Source of the DNA: Papio anubis
Lineage: Eukaryota; Chordata; Mammalia; Primates; Cercopithecidae
Assembly: GCF_008728515.1 (NCBI RefSeq)
Contig: NC_044981.1
Coordinates: forward strand, 134,727,937 to 134,791,936
DNA length: 64,000 nt
Direction: 5' to 3'
Position numbers and translations under genes: made by a program. Below, in pieces: positions 1 through 10,979 of the stretch; within the stretch, counting starts at the first letter, position 1; each line of letters opens with the position of its first letter. The notes under the pieces were generated by a model that was not told where the DNA came from, made no database searches, and saw nothing but the letters and a program-made list of their open reading frames with translations.

Positions 1-869
1 CAAAATGAATATTGTCTACATTTAGAATCAATTCCCTAGAATACATAATTCTTTTTCTTTTTTTCTAAAAGGTTTGTTCAAAAATGAATTAAAATTCTAA
101 CCTGGGGAAATATAATTACAAATTATAATGCATAGAACGTCCCATTTATTAAAAGATTGACTCAATGTAGCTGTGTTTTCAAAGAATGAAAATAACAACA
201 GCATATTGTAAAAACACAGTTTCTCTGTGTTGAGGTTGTTCATTGTAAAGTTAATAAATGAATATGTATTGTATTTCAGCATTTTCCAAATAGAAACGCT
301 ACCCATTTTGAGCTGCAGGAAGCTACCCATTCTAGGGTTACTTTGATTTATGGAGAACATCTAATTTGCATTTCATAACATTAAGCACTATTTAGTTTGA
401 TAATTAAAATATAGTCATGAAATAAAGTCAAAACCACCATTTTTTCCACAGTTAAATTAGGAAAAGAAATTGTCTGATATTCTAAGTTCACTGACAGCTT
501 AACAGACAAATGTATGTTAGGGTTGTATGTCTTCCTTGGGTCACATAGCTTTAAAATTTGGGGCCATCCTCATCCACCTGCAGAATAGTCTGTTTCATTA
601 CATACATTTAAATATATCAAATAGTTCTGATTTTCCTAACCACTATCCTAACCTAGAGCTTACTTGAATTCCAAATAAAACCATCTTGAAATTTAACCAA
701 AGATTGAAATAATCTTTTTGCCCTCTTTTATGGGCATAAAGGTCATATGGTCCTTACATCAAATAGATGTTATTTTAATTTTATGTTTATTCTCTAGAAT
801 CATAGTAGGTAGAATCGTTAGAATTTTTCTAACCAAAAATAGGAGTAAGTATGCCCTTCTTGTTAAATC

Positions 870-1065
870 TTCTTTCCTGTCTCTAGAATTCCATAGTCCC
901 AACCCACAGCTTGCTTATGACCTTATGAGAAGCCCTGGGCCAGACCCATCCTAGCTTAGCAACTCTTGAATTCCTGACCCACTGAAGCTGTGAGAGAATA
1001 AATGTTCATTGCTTTGAGCTACAGAATTTTATAGTAATATGTTATGCAGGAAGAGATAATACATG
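870..1065 (+). repeat. MaLR/MLT1-like LTR 3' end remnant
   Basis: The stretch around 975-1062 (AAGCTGTGAGAGAATAAATG, then a TTGAGCTACAGAATTTTATAG-like run and GTTATGCAGGA) resembles the polyadenylation end of mammalian MaLR LTRs, with AATAAA at about 999. The 5' part is too diverged to place, so the left boundary is a guess. Confidence 0.45.
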
Positions 1066-1209
1066 TACCCACGTAGTATAAATATTTTCTTTCTTCAGAT
1101 TTCTGCCCAATGGATACTTTATCACATAGGGATTTCTTGACCAACCCATATAAAGTAGCACTCTGCATTCCCATCATTTCCTCTTTCCTTTAGCCTGATG
1201 TATCTTTCT

Positions 1210-1405
1210 TTAGAGCACTTATCCCTTCTTGATATGTGTTGGTTTTCTGAATTTAATTTTTTATTTGTATCTCCCCACTAGCATGTAAACTTCATGAGAA
1301 CAGAGACTTTCACTACTATCTTCATTATTTTAACCTCAGTACTTAAAATAATGCATGACATGTAACAGATACTCAGTAAATATTTGGTGAACGAATGAAC
1401 TGGAG
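1210..1405 (+). repeat. L2/MIR-type 3' end fragment
   Basis: The order CTCCCCACTAGCATGTAAAC, a GAGAACAGAGACTTT-like run, then ACTCAGTAAATATTTGGTGAACGAATGAA-like text is the familiar 3' terminus of L2-class elements. It is old and diverged. Confidence 0.5.
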
Positions 1406-2705
1406 CTAAAAATGTAACAGCTACATTATGTAGTAAGCTTATAATCTGCTAAAGAAAAGACATATACCTAAAAAACTATTTATAACAGTATAATATCAAA
1501 CATATTTGTAATGTACCATGTTGGTACTTGTAATGTGCCACATTCACATACTGATGTATCACATAAGCAATAAATATTATAAGACGGCAATGCTAGGCCT
1601 TTTGTTTTTTCCACCCCAGAGTTTTTGAGAATACCATTTATGGTTCTGATCAATGGATCTTTTTCATTATAATTGTTGTCATTGTGTTAGGAACAAGATT
1701 AAACATGCATACATGTGATTATGACTTCTACCCCCATGTCACCCTTCAATCATCCTCACTTCAAAAATTACTCCATTGTCTTTAGAAGACAGAGTACTGA
1801 GGAATGAGATAGTTCAAGAAGGCTTCATGGCAGAAGTAGAAAAACTAGACAAGAAAGTTAGAAATTCTTGACTGTATGTTTAGTATATTTGGGTAACAAT
1901 GGTCATACCAGCTTCAAATGGAAAATAAATATCAAGAGATAAAACAAGAATGGAGATATAAGGTAAGGAATGTGGTAATTTATCAACCCCAGTGTAAAAA
2001 GTACAGTTTGACTTATGAAAGAGAGAAATAGTATATTAAAAGGCATTATTAAGAAAAATTACAGGGAGATAGAACTTGGTTAAAGATAGGAATTATTAAA
2101 GTTAATGCCGGGATTTTGAGCTGTGTTTATTTGGTAACTGTTAGTTCCTTTTACAGGGAGATTAGTCATGAGAGAAGTGACTTATGTGTTTCAGGTGTGT
2201 AAAGGTAAAAAACAGGGATTGGAAAGACAATCAGGGATGACAGTTAAATCTTTACCCCCTGGGGCACTAAAATCTTGGCAGTAGAAGCAACCATAGCTTT
2301 GGGACATTGAGAAGATTGTTTGTAAGAGAAAAAGTAAAATACTGGAGCTAGATAATTTCTCCTAAAGCCTTAAGAAGACATTTTAGATTAAATTTGAGGT
2401 TGTTTATATACCACTGTATAACTTGTTATTTTGCTATCACCAAGAGGTTGTGCAAGCTAAAACTATAACCATGTTCACAGAGTATTTACTTAGTAATGGG
2501 TTTTTAAAAAAATCTATGGCAGGCCATTATAGGTAATTTGGGGTTCAGCCTCATACTTTGTAAGCATTAAATTAAGAATACTGTCTACCGTATGTATTAC
2601 ATAGTCTCTTTTTGAGTTAACAGCAAAATCCCCTTATCCATTTTCTTTCTTAGTCTTACAACTAAGGGGAAATTATATGATGAGAAGTCATTATTTGGCC
2701 TCTCT

Positions 2706-2731
2706 AAAAAAAAAAAAAAAAAAAAAAAAAA
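2706..2731 (+). repeat. Poly(A) tract, 26 bp
   Basis: Uninterrupted run of 26 A. No SINE or LINE body is recognisable immediately upstream, so it may be the tail of a decayed element or an independent homopolymer. Confidence 0.9.
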
Positions 2732-2767
2732 GACTACATACCAATGTTTAATCAAATTAGATTACAA

Positions 2768-3112
2768 ATGATCCTCAACTTTTGATGGTTCAATCTATGA
2801 TTTTTCTTTAAAATGATGATGCAAAACCATTGAAATTTGAATGTACTTCAAATTTTGAATGTTGATATTATACTGGGCTAGTGATATGTAATACATGAGA
2901 TATCAAACACTTTATTATAAAACAGGTTTTGTATTAGATGATTTTGCCAACTGTAAGGTAATGTAAATGTTCTGAGCACATTTAAGGTAGGCTAGGCTAA
3001 GCTATGATGTTCAGTAGGTTAGGTGTATTATATGCATTTCAATTTACAATATTTTCAACTCGTAATGGGTTTATTGGGACATAACCCCATCATAAGTTGA
3101 GAAACATCCATT
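2768..3112. mobile_element. Tigger-like DNA transposon remnant with terminal inverted repeats
   Basis: The ends are imperfect inverted repeats: GATCCTCAACTTTTGATGG at about 2769 faces CATAAGTTGAGAAACATC at about 3091. Internal segments such as GTAGGCTAGGCTAAGCTATG and GGGTTTATTGGGACATAACC match what I remember of a non-autonomous mammalian Tigger/mariner-class family. The roughly 345 bp length fits an internally deleted copy with no transposase. The exact subfamily is not assigned. Confidence 0.55.
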
Positions 3113-4534
3113 TAATGTAGTAAAATACGTCATTTTAATTTAAAAAAAATAAGGAAGTCATATTTTGTGTATTGAATGAAGATTCATGAACCCATATATT
3201 GATTTAACATAATTTAAATTTAACAGAAATATTTTTGAAGTTTATTAAAAGGAATGGGGAATATATGAACTATGCATAGAGTGATTAAAAATATTACGAT
3301 GACTTTGGAATATTTTTAATTACTAAAGTACTGAGCTCACATAATATTTAGATCTAGCTAGAGTTTAGTACCATTAGGTAATTAGACAACCAGAAGAATG
3401 AAGAAGCACAAGCCCATTTCATGTAATTAGTCAACTCACTTCTAATGCGATTTCTCATTTCTTATTTCTGTCTTTGAATAAATTTGTATTGATAAATAAG
3501 AAAATAACAAGGACAGAAACAGATTTAAAAATTGGAAATGTGATTAGAGAACAACCTCTCAGATTGAACAATGAAGTAAAGATAGTTTCTTTTAAACATG
3601 GACTATTGTGACTTTTTGTTATTTTTATAGCTGTTTTTCACTAAATGTAAATACTTCTTAAAGATTCACCATGATTACAATTGATCTCTGTATGAGTTAT
3701 AAAAATGCCTCTTCAATGGGCATGAAAAAAGGTAGAAATAGATACACAAAGTGATGCATTCAGAAAGACACCTACTAAAGACTGAGCTCAACTAAGGACA
3801 GTAAAATGCCAATAGAGGATTTTGAGGGATACTGGTACAAGGAAAGGTACTTTTCATATTTTCAGTATCCTGAAAAGGTAGCATGATGAGGAGGTCCAGA
3901 ACAGAAAGATAGCAGTACAGCAGACAGGTGTGTATCAAGATTTTAAACTGAAAGGGCTATTTCTGGGTGATGTTATAGAAAAGTAGTACAATTTTAGTTT
4001 GGTTTGGGTATAATAGCAAAAGAGAGTATGAGAGATGACTTTAAAAGACTCTGAAGATCTACTTCTGGGTAGCTGTCTCAGTCATTTTAAAAGCTTACCA
4101 TGGACAGTCACAGGTTCGTAAGTGGACAGAGTTTAAAAGAAAGTATATATTTTAGTTTTGTTGTTGTTTTAAACTGTATCAAACTTGAGAGGGGCAGAAA
4201 GCATTCTAAAAATGGTAGAACACTAGAAATTTCAATAAATAAAAGTGAATATAAGGTCCGTGAAAGCCAGATTTTTTTGTTTTTTTTTTTAACCTCTCTG
4301 TCCTCAGAGCCTGCGTGATAACTATTAAATATATAATTGTTGAATGAAAATGAATTAATGGATACAATGTCACAGGAAGAAAGGTAATTGAGAAAATTCT
4401 TACTCTTCAAATAATGTTCAGGATTTTTCAGGTGAAAAATGTACTTTCATGAAGAAAGAAAAAAAATATATTGGAAATGTCCTAAGCAAAAGTATCAACA
4501 GAAAAGGCAAAAGCATTATATTCATTTCACAAAC

Positions 4535-4608
4535 ACTTAAATACCTATTATCCTATTTGAAACCATATATTCAAGTGTAGTTTCAAATAGGATAATGGGC
4601 ATTTGAGT
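4535..4608 (+). other. Intronic long-stem hairpin (74 nt)
   Basis: Two 29-nt arms (4535-4563 and 4580-4608) are inverted copies with only three differences, separated by a 16-nt loop. The loop-proximal 17 bp, ending ATTTGAAAC / GTTTCAAAT, are perfect. In RNA of the + strand, two of the three differences become U-G wobbles and one is an A-C mismatch, so nearly the whole arm can pair. The + strand is the transcribed sense of the host gene. The dimensions resemble a pre-miRNA, but a decayed palindromic MITE or a template-switch product is equally possible. No known miRNA was recognised. Confidence 0.8.
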
Positions 4609-4867
4609 AAGTATAACATGTGAAAATGTAATGGCTATTGTATCAGCTTTTGGAGTTAAACATATCTGAGGTTAAAAAATATCTAGAAACTGAGGTGAAT
4701 GTTATATCATGAAGACGTTCCTCCTGGTATAGGTGGTGGTAGAGTGGAAGAGGTAGAGTGGGATGATCAGGTTATCTCCAACTAGCTTTCCATCTAATGT
4801 CACTCATCATGCAAAGAATGTTTTAGAAAGTATGCTTGGAAGCCAATTCTCAGAAGTCTTTTTGTAT

Positions 4868-5118
4868 GTATATGTCTTAATCTGCTGAGGCTGCTATTAC
4901 AAAGTATTAGGTGGCTTAAACAAGAAATATTTCTCAGAGTTCTGGAGGCTGGGAAGTCCAAGATCTAGGTGCTCTCGGATCTGGTTCTTGATGAGGGTCC
5001 CTCTTCTAAATCTAATTATTTTCCAAAGGCCCCATCTCCAAATACTATCACTTTGAGAACTAGGGTTTTAACATGAATTCTGGGGGAATGGGGCACAAAT
5101 ATTCAGTTGGTAACACTA
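4868..5118 (-). mobile_element. MLT1/MaLR-type LTR fragment, antisense
   Basis: Reads CTGCTGAGGCTGCTATTACA, GTTCTGGAGGCTGGGAAGTC, CCAAAGGCCCCATCTCCAAA and ends in a GGCACAAATATTCAG-like run. This is the reverse complement of the standard MaLR LTR landmarks. At roughly 250 bp it lacks the middle part of a full LTR. Confidence 0.7.
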
Positions 5119-6410
5119 TAGTATAAAGTAGAGAATGAACAAAGTGAGGCTCCTGGTTTAAGTTTTAATGGAGCTCAATTTCTCTGCTTCAGTTTCAATA
5201 GTAACAAAAATATAATACTTCATTTCCGTAATGACCATTCAAAAAATAAATGCATAATATTGGTAGAGAAAAGATACATAAGATTAAAGTGCATTGCACT
5301 GTAATTTATATTTGTATATATGTGGAAATCGTTTTCTTAATTTATTCTTTATGAAACAAGCATGTCACTTGTATTTTAGAACTTATAAAACTGAAATAAT
5401 TTATCTTTCATTTCATTGAGAATAGGGCCAAATCTGAAAGTTCAACCCAAGGCGTTGATCTTTATTTTCTATGGCACCATACTTAAGGCTCTTTCCCAAG
5501 GAACCTATTGCACCGTTTCTTCCTTCACTCTTCTCCAACACTGGCAGTTTACTTTGCTCCTTATAGATCTGAATAGACAAGCTGTCTTGCATGAAGTATC
5601 CTTAATTTGTTATGTAGAATCTCTGTCAATGTAATAGAATTAGTTAAGATTGAACATTCACTAGATTTTCTGTGTTTTTTTTTCTAAAGGTATGGGATAA
5701 TTAATGAGGAGTCTATTTTTAAGGATTAGATTAATGATTAACAAGGATAGGTAATTATCATTATTATTCTTTAGGGCAAGAATATAAGGTTACATTTGTT
5801 TGGAGAGCATGTATGAGGCAGTTTATATGCATATGTGGATACATCCACAGGACAGGCAAATGTATAATATACAAATATGAATTATAAATTTAAAATAAAA
5901 CATAGCATATGTCAGCTATGATCATTCTCTTCTTTCTCCAGGGCTATGCTTATGTATTTTCTATATCTTAAAATTGACAAGTGCCTGCTCCATGGATGCC
6001 TCAGAGACCATGCATCTTGTCAGTAGCATACTTAGAAGCTTAGCAACCCAACTTGGCAGAGGTATAGGGAATGATGCAGCACATATAATTTGAAATAACA
6101 TAGACTTCTGCCTTGCTTGCTCAAATCTGAATTTCTGACACTAATACAAGTTCTGTTCACTTTTTATAGGAAACGAGATGGATACCAACCTACTGATTTA
6201 TTAGCAATATTTTAATGGAAAATGGGAGCTTGAATAATTAGGAAGAAAAGAAAATCTTTATCAATTAAATTATGATTTAACTCTTTCTTTTGATGTCCTT
6301 TTGTTTAATCTATGAAGATCTTTTATTTGTAGGTATAAGAGTTTATATTGAATTAGAATTTTATACCAGAGTCTAAACTGTTTTAATTTTCATAGACACA
6401 TGTTCAGTGT

Positions 6411-6442
6411 ATCTCTCTCTCTATATATATATATATATATAA
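6411..6442. repeat. (TC)n(TA)n microsatellite
   Basis: CT dinucleotides run into about ten TA dinucleotides and then AAATATT. Simple sequence likely to vary in length. Confidence 0.9.
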
Positions 6443-6822
6443 ATATTTCTCCATTCCCCTCTCCTTCCCACTCCCCTCTACCTACCCACCTCTTTCTTTT
6501 TCATGGAAATCTTTTAAAGAATATATTCTATTCCTCCTGGAGATCCACTGAATATCAATATGCAGCCCTACATACAATTTATGTTCAACTTACATGAGAT
6601 ACCACATATACTTTTCCAGAATTTTAGGAATTTTAAAACATTTTAAAATATATTTATAATATATAAAATATAATTATGTCAACTTTCATGGTAATATTTT
6701 ACCTGAAAAAATTTTAACCTAAAGAATTTTCTACTAAAAAAGAATATTATTAATATACCAGTTTCAGAGTTGTTAAAAAATATTGGTAGAGATCAGGGGG
6801 ATCTTTATTTTAAATTTGCCTT

Positions 6823-6872
6823 TTGGTTGTTGTTGTTGTTGTGTTTTTGTTTTGTTTTGTTTTGTTTTGTTT
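6823..6872. repeat. (GTT)n(GTTTT)n microsatellite
   Basis: Five TTG-type units are followed by about five GTTTT units and then TCTCTCTCC. It could be the antisense tail of a lost Alu, but no Alu body follows. Confidence 0.85.
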
Positions 6873-7582
6873 TCTCTCTCCTCTGTAAAGTAATTGCAAT
6901 TATAGAAAAGTTTTAAGACTTAAAGATATCAGAAGGTTTAGGTTAGAGCTTTAATAGGCCAAATGCCATCTGTTTCTACAATTTGTAACATTTTATTATT
7001 AACAACTCCAGAAGAAGGAGGCGGTCTATTTCGGTTGTGAGGACAGATTTCTGTCCATCTGTGCCCGTATTGCCGCATGTCACTTGTATTTTAGATCTAC
7101 ATAGCTCTGAGCCAATGTAGATGCCATGGCAAGGTCAAGAGGTGGAGAAGCCTGTCAGTACATTCTGTCTCTATGGCTGTGACAACCACAAATGGGTGCT
7201 TCTAGCACCGCCCTGAGGCAGTCATTCTGTTAGACCTTGGAGCTGGACTTTCTGTACTCTCATTTCAAGGGAAAATGTTAACTTTAAACATTTAAAAATA
7301 TCAGACAAAGAACTGAATCTATGATGTGTCTCTGGTTAATGTCAGAATCCTTATTAGGGTGGCTCATTCCTCAACATTTAAAAATGTTGAAAGTCCTAAG
7401 GTGATTGTTCTTATTTTTATCAGTTTCTTTGTAACTACGGTGATGTTAGGGACAGCAGCATCTATGTGAATTCTTTATTTTATTGCGAAATAGCTGAAAA
7501 GAGTGTAGCAGGTTAAGACTGACTTTAAATACTTTGAAATGTTGTCTGTTAATAGTCAACCCCTTAAACCCCTTGTTCCTTT

Positions 7583-7603
7583 AAAAAAAAAAAAAAAAAA
7601 AAA
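7583..7603 (+). repeat. Poly(A) tract, 21 bp
   Basis: Run of 21 A about 75 bp upstream of the polypyrimidine tract of the splice acceptor, close enough to lie near the branch-point region. Confidence 0.9.
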
Positions 7604-7658
7604 CTTAGTATCTCAAATCTCTAAATATGTGTGTATATATGTGTTGATGTGTTATCGT

Positions 7659-7679
7659 TTTTTTTTCTTTTCCCCAAAG
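7659..7679 (+). promoter_or_regulatory. PTPRK: Splice acceptor (3' splice site) of first PTPRK exon
   Basis: A T-rich tract (T10, C, T4, C4) ends in AAAG at 7676-7679, followed by the exon base T. The AG at 7678-7679 fits the reading frame of the conserved protein, because the first exon base completes a serine codon begun in the previous exon. Confidence 0.93.
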
Positions 7680-7953
7680 TGCTTATCAGATTGTTGTGGA
7701 AGAACTGCACCCACACCGAACCAAGAGAGAAGCAGGAGCCATGGAATGCTACCAGGTTCCTGTCACATACCAAAATGCCATGAGTGGGGGTGCACCCTAT
7801 TACTTTGCTGCAGAACTTCCCCCAGGAAACCTGCCTGAGCCTGCCCCATTCACTGTGGGTGACAATCGGACCTACCAAGGCTTTTGGAACCCTCCTTTGG
7901 CTCCACGCAAAGGATACAACATCTATTTCCAGGCAATGAGCAGTGTGGAGAAG
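7680..7953 (+). CDS. PTPRK: PTPRK exon: fourth fibronectin type III repeat (274 bp)
   Basis: Internal exon of receptor-type protein tyrosine phosphatase kappa, a single-pass cell-surface receptor with MAM, Ig and four FNIII extracellular domains and two cytoplasmic phosphatase domains. It binds homophilically and dephosphorylates junctional and growth-factor-signalling proteins. Reading starts at GCT 7681, after one base finishing a split codon, and gives 91 full codons beginning AYQIVVEELHPH and ending FQAMSSVEK. Visible landmarks are the RTKR convertase site (7717-7728), cysteine in MECY, a probable N-glycosylation sequon NRT (codon at 7864) and the FNIII-like YFAAEL and GYNIYF strands. From memory of the human protein this is roughly residues 627-718, probably exon 12. 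PTPRM has RRTKKTTEILKC here and PTPRT a similar variant, which excludes them. The exon enters in phase 2 and leaves in phase 0, and no frame damage is seen. Confidence 0.95.
7717..7728 (+). other. PTPRK: Proprotein-convertase (furin-type) cleavage motif RTKR
   Basis: Codons CGA ACC AAG AGA encode R-T-K-R, an R-X-K-R furin consensus, followed by E-A. Type IIB receptor phosphatases are cut here in the secretory pathway into an N-terminal adhesive subunit and a C-terminal membrane/phosphatase subunit that stay associated. This is the first step before ADAM and gamma-secretase cleavage. The motif is intact. Confidence 0.85.
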
Positions 7954-7959
7954 GTGAGC
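7951..7959 (+). promoter_or_regulatory. PTPRK: Splice donor (5' splice site) of first PTPRK exon
   Basis: AAG/GTGAGC at 7951-7959 is a near-consensus U1 site. Cutting after 7953 leaves VEK complete in phase 0, which joins ETKTQCVRIATK of the next exon in frame. Confidence 0.93.
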
Positions 7960-8038
7960 TTCCTCCAGGATTTGCTTTTTCCCTGCTTTGAAGAAAAGCT
8001 GAAGTCAAATTTTATAAATACTCAGTAGCATCTGTCAA

Positions 8039-8068
8039 GAAAAAAAAAGAAAGAAAGAAAAAGAAAAT
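8039..8068. repeat. (GAAA)n purine-rich simple repeat
   Basis: A-rich run with four to five GAAA units just after the intronic stop codon at 8026-8028. Confidence 0.85.
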
Positions 8069-8375
8069 TTGCATGTAGGGGGTTTTGTTCTCCACAGTAT
8101 GCACAGTTTGGGGCCTCCTGTAGGGCTGAGGACGCAGGCCAGTTCCATTTCACAGGGTTCCTGTTTCCTAGTAACTGCTTCTACTGGAGGCTTCCTCAGG
8201 AAAGCCCACAATAGCAATTGAGAGTAAAATGATTTGAAAAGGTGGATGTGCTGCTGCCGGGACTCCAGCCCCAGTAACGATCCGGCATTGTTCTGTCTTC
8301 CTTGCTCAGTGGTGGCACACTTCAAGAGATTAAATTTACTGCAGGATAAACAGAATGCGTGTTCCACAGCAGGCT

Positions 8376-8381
8376 AATAAA
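8376..8381 (+). terminator. Candidate intronic poly(A) signal AATAAA
   Basis: Canonical hexamer 423 bp past the exon, followed within 15-20 nt by ACTTTTTCAGGGTTTT, a U-rich downstream element. One AATAAA is common by chance in AT-rich introns, so activity is only a hypothesis. Confidence 0.3.
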
Positions 8382-8741
8382 ACCTTATAAACTTTTTCAG
8401 GGTTTTCAAGCCAAATAGTAAATAACAAGTAACAATCATCTGATTACAAAGTAATAGGGCGCCTGTGGTATATCTGACGGAACCTAAACAAAAGGCAGCC
8501 TGGCGATGACTGGCTGCTGAGCCATTACAGAAGGCTTCTCTCTGTTTCCCTGGTTGCCCCTCCTTTTCCCATTTTGGACACAGTTGTTTTTGAACACTGC
8601 CGCTGATCCCAAATGAATATTGAAGAGGAAAACACAACAGGACGTTAGAAATGACCAGCAGTTCCGTATGTGAGAAAACAACCTGGCCTTTCATACCTCA
8701 TGCTGTTCTCTTTGGAAAATTTTCTTTCCTAAAACTTACTG

Positions 8742-8776
<35 letters not shown>

Positions 8777-8778
8777 TT
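8742..8778. repeat. (TTTA)n microsatellite
   Basis: About nine pure TTTA/TTAT units, a typical length-polymorphic tetranucleotide. Confidence 0.95.
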
Positions 8779-9556
8779 GGCAGACAGAAGTAGAGGGAAA
8801 ACAAATGTTGAGGATAGAAATATTCACAATTCAAAATCCAATAGAATGATGACATTTTAATGGACTTGAAGGCATATAGGAAACTGCTGGGTTTATGTAA
8901 TTGAGTCCCTAAGGTGAGCACCTGGGAGTGCTACATGATATACAATTGCATCAGTATATTATATCTTGGAAGAGTTTAATTGGAAGACATAACAATCCGT
9001 TTGCATTTATGCAGGGGCCGTGAGAGCTTTGGGTATTGATTAACTGCTTTTGAATGAAAGCTTTGTTGTTTGCTTGCCTATATGGTTGGCTTGTAGGTAG
9101 CAAAGAAAAAGGTCACAGCATCTTCTAAGATGTTCTCCAAAGTCAGAGGCTGCTCACGGTTGAAGATACTCTTCTCCTCTTCTGGTTTACCTCTAAAGAA
9201 CAGGGGTCTTTAGAGAGTAGTCCAGTGTCCACTTCCTGCCCACGCATCATTCCATACCACTGTTACAACTGAGCTGCTCTAAAAACAGAACACTACGGAA
9301 GTTATTAGTCTATTCTGGGTATAATGTAGCATTGAGCAGGAAGTATAGTTTTGTCTGAGGGTTTTCATCTTTAGAGAGCTTCCAAATTAACTTTGGTTAT
9401 TTGGTCTGTTATACCAGAGGAGTGTTAATGAATGTCTGCATTCTTTAAAAGCTTCTTGATATGAATTTTCTCTTCCAATTGTTAATATATCTACATTGTG
9501 GTTTAGTCAAAGTACAGAATAGCAACAATATATTTCACAGTTATCTTGGCAAATAG

Positions 9557-9849
9557 TTTTTTTTTTTTTTTTGAGACGGAGTCTGACTCTGTCGCCGAGG
9601 CTGGAGTACAGTGGTGCGATCTCAGCTGACTGCAGCTGCCTCCCAGGTTCTCACCATTCTCCTGCTTCAGCCTCCCGAGGGGCTGGGACTACAGGCGCCC
9701 GCCATCACGACCGGCTACTTTTCTTGTATTTTTAGTAGAGATGGGGTTTCACCATGTTAACCAGGATGGTCTCGACCTCCTGACCTGTGATCCACCTGCC
9801 TCGGCCTCCCAAAGTGCTGGGATTACAGGCGTAAGCCACCGAGTCCAGC
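9557..9849 (-). mobile_element. Alu SINE, antisense, full length
   Basis: Begins with T16 then GAGACGGAGTCTGACTCTGTC, contains GGATTACAGGCGTAAGCCACC and is about 293 bp. Flanking imperfect target-site duplications read GCAAATAGTTTT and GCAAAGAGTTTT. AluS/Y grade by eye. It lies in the intron between the two exons and opposite the plus-strand Alu at 12778, so the pair is inverted around the 37-nt exon. Confidence 0.95.
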
Positions 9850-10948
9850 AGCAAAGAGTTTTAAAGTTGATGTGGCTTCTACCAACAGAGATTGGTAATG
9901 CCAACAGAAAGTTAACAGCAATTGCTTTTAGGAAATGAAAAATCCTTTTGGGCCTTTATGGGAATGTGAAATAATCTCTTGTAGGTTACCATGAAGGTCT
10001 CAGGCCACAAGTAATAGAAGTGCAAAATTTTATTTTTAATTACTAACTCCCCCATCACTGCTTTATTTTAATTTAAAAATAATTTTAAAAAATGCTTAAG
10101 TGGAAATTGTAAACTCTTTTATAAATTATCAACATATAGAACTACTCAAGATGGAGTTATAAATGCATCTTGCAAACAGATCACCTCTGTTTTGTTTACT
10201 GGCTTCGTTACCTTTTCTCACCTCTTGTATATTCAAGGATGTACACTGACTCAACTAAGTCCTAAAGGAGGAAGAGTGGGGCCAAAAGTAGCTGGTGGGG
10301 ACATGTGTCTCCTACTGTCACCCTACAGCATTAAAAATAATAATGACATTTTTTCTTGTCCTTTCCTACTGCTTCTACTTTGTATATCCGCTCTGTCTAG
10401 CAAGAGGAGGAAAATTTTCTATGCTGAGAAACGTTTAACTCCTAATAGCTAAATTAAAAGGAAGAAAGAAGAGATAAATTACACCGCAACTATGATGCAA
10501 TGTTTTGATAATCTTTCTAACTGCTATCATTTAGCTCTTTAGTCATGCTGAGATCCAAATGAAAGTATATAATGTTCAGCTTTGGTCTGAGTCTACAGTT
10601 CTCAGATGAAAATTAAATTTATATTTGGACCTGATTTTTATTACTTTTGCAAATACATTTTTCTTTCTGATAGTTTACAAAGTACTGTATATGAAAATAG
10701 AATGCTATACTACTTGTCACAAACTAACCTGTTTCATTGCGAGGCAAAAACAGATATTTACATCTCTATAGAAACTAAAATATTTTTCAAAGTTCTTATT
10801 TTATATTTTTAAGTATCCCTAGGGAGGCATATTTTTAAAAGTTTTCTTAATATTAAAATTCTGTTGTTTATAATCCCTTTTTATGACCCCAGATGGATCT
10901 TTATAATAATTATAGTTTATGAAACAGGAAACATTATCTATACATTGA

Positions 10949-10979
10949 CTCTTTTTTTTTTTCATTTTTCCTCTATCAG
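10949..10979 (+). promoter_or_regulatory. PTPRK: Splice acceptor of 37-nt PTPRK exon
   Basis: Strong pyrimidine tract (a run of 12 T, then CATTTTTCCTCTAT) ending CAG at 10977-10979. A strong tract fits the need to define a very short exon. Confidence 0.93.

Larger units (their letters stand above)
1..7679 (+). other. PTPRK: PTPRK intron, 3' portion (upstream of first exon)
   Basis: Non-coding sequence running into the splice acceptor at 7678-7679. The preceding exon, which must supply the first two bases of a split codon, was not found here, so the intron is longer than 7.68 kb. Beyond the repeats listed separately, 1-870, 1410-2700, 3115-4530, 5120-6410 and 6875-7580 show only AT-rich unique-looking sequence with short, unconvincing open frames. 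7010-7260 is a little richer in G+C and CpG but I recognise nothing in it. Confidence 0.85.
7954..10979 (+). other. PTPRK: PTPRK intron, 3026 bp
   Basis: Bounded by GTGAGC at 7954 and CTATCAG at 10973-10979. It contains one antisense Alu (9557-9849) and microsatellites. 8090-8640 is unique-looking and moderately GC-rich, and 8780-9550 and 9860-10940 hold nothing recognisable. If the intron is retained, the frame stays open for 24 codons and stops at TAG 8026-8028. Confidence 0.93.

Noticed and set aside
7680..7953. PTPRM, PTPRT or PTPRU as the gene
   Set aside because: PTPRM and PTPRT differ here as I remember them (TTEILKC and AAEFPADSLQ-type residues). The RTKREAGAMECY and PPGNLPEPAPF residues fit PTPRK.
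7696..8028. A separate 110-codon gene starting at 7696
   Set aside because: The apparent start is a GTG inside the PTPRK exon, and the 3' third is intron read-through beyond a good donor at 7954.
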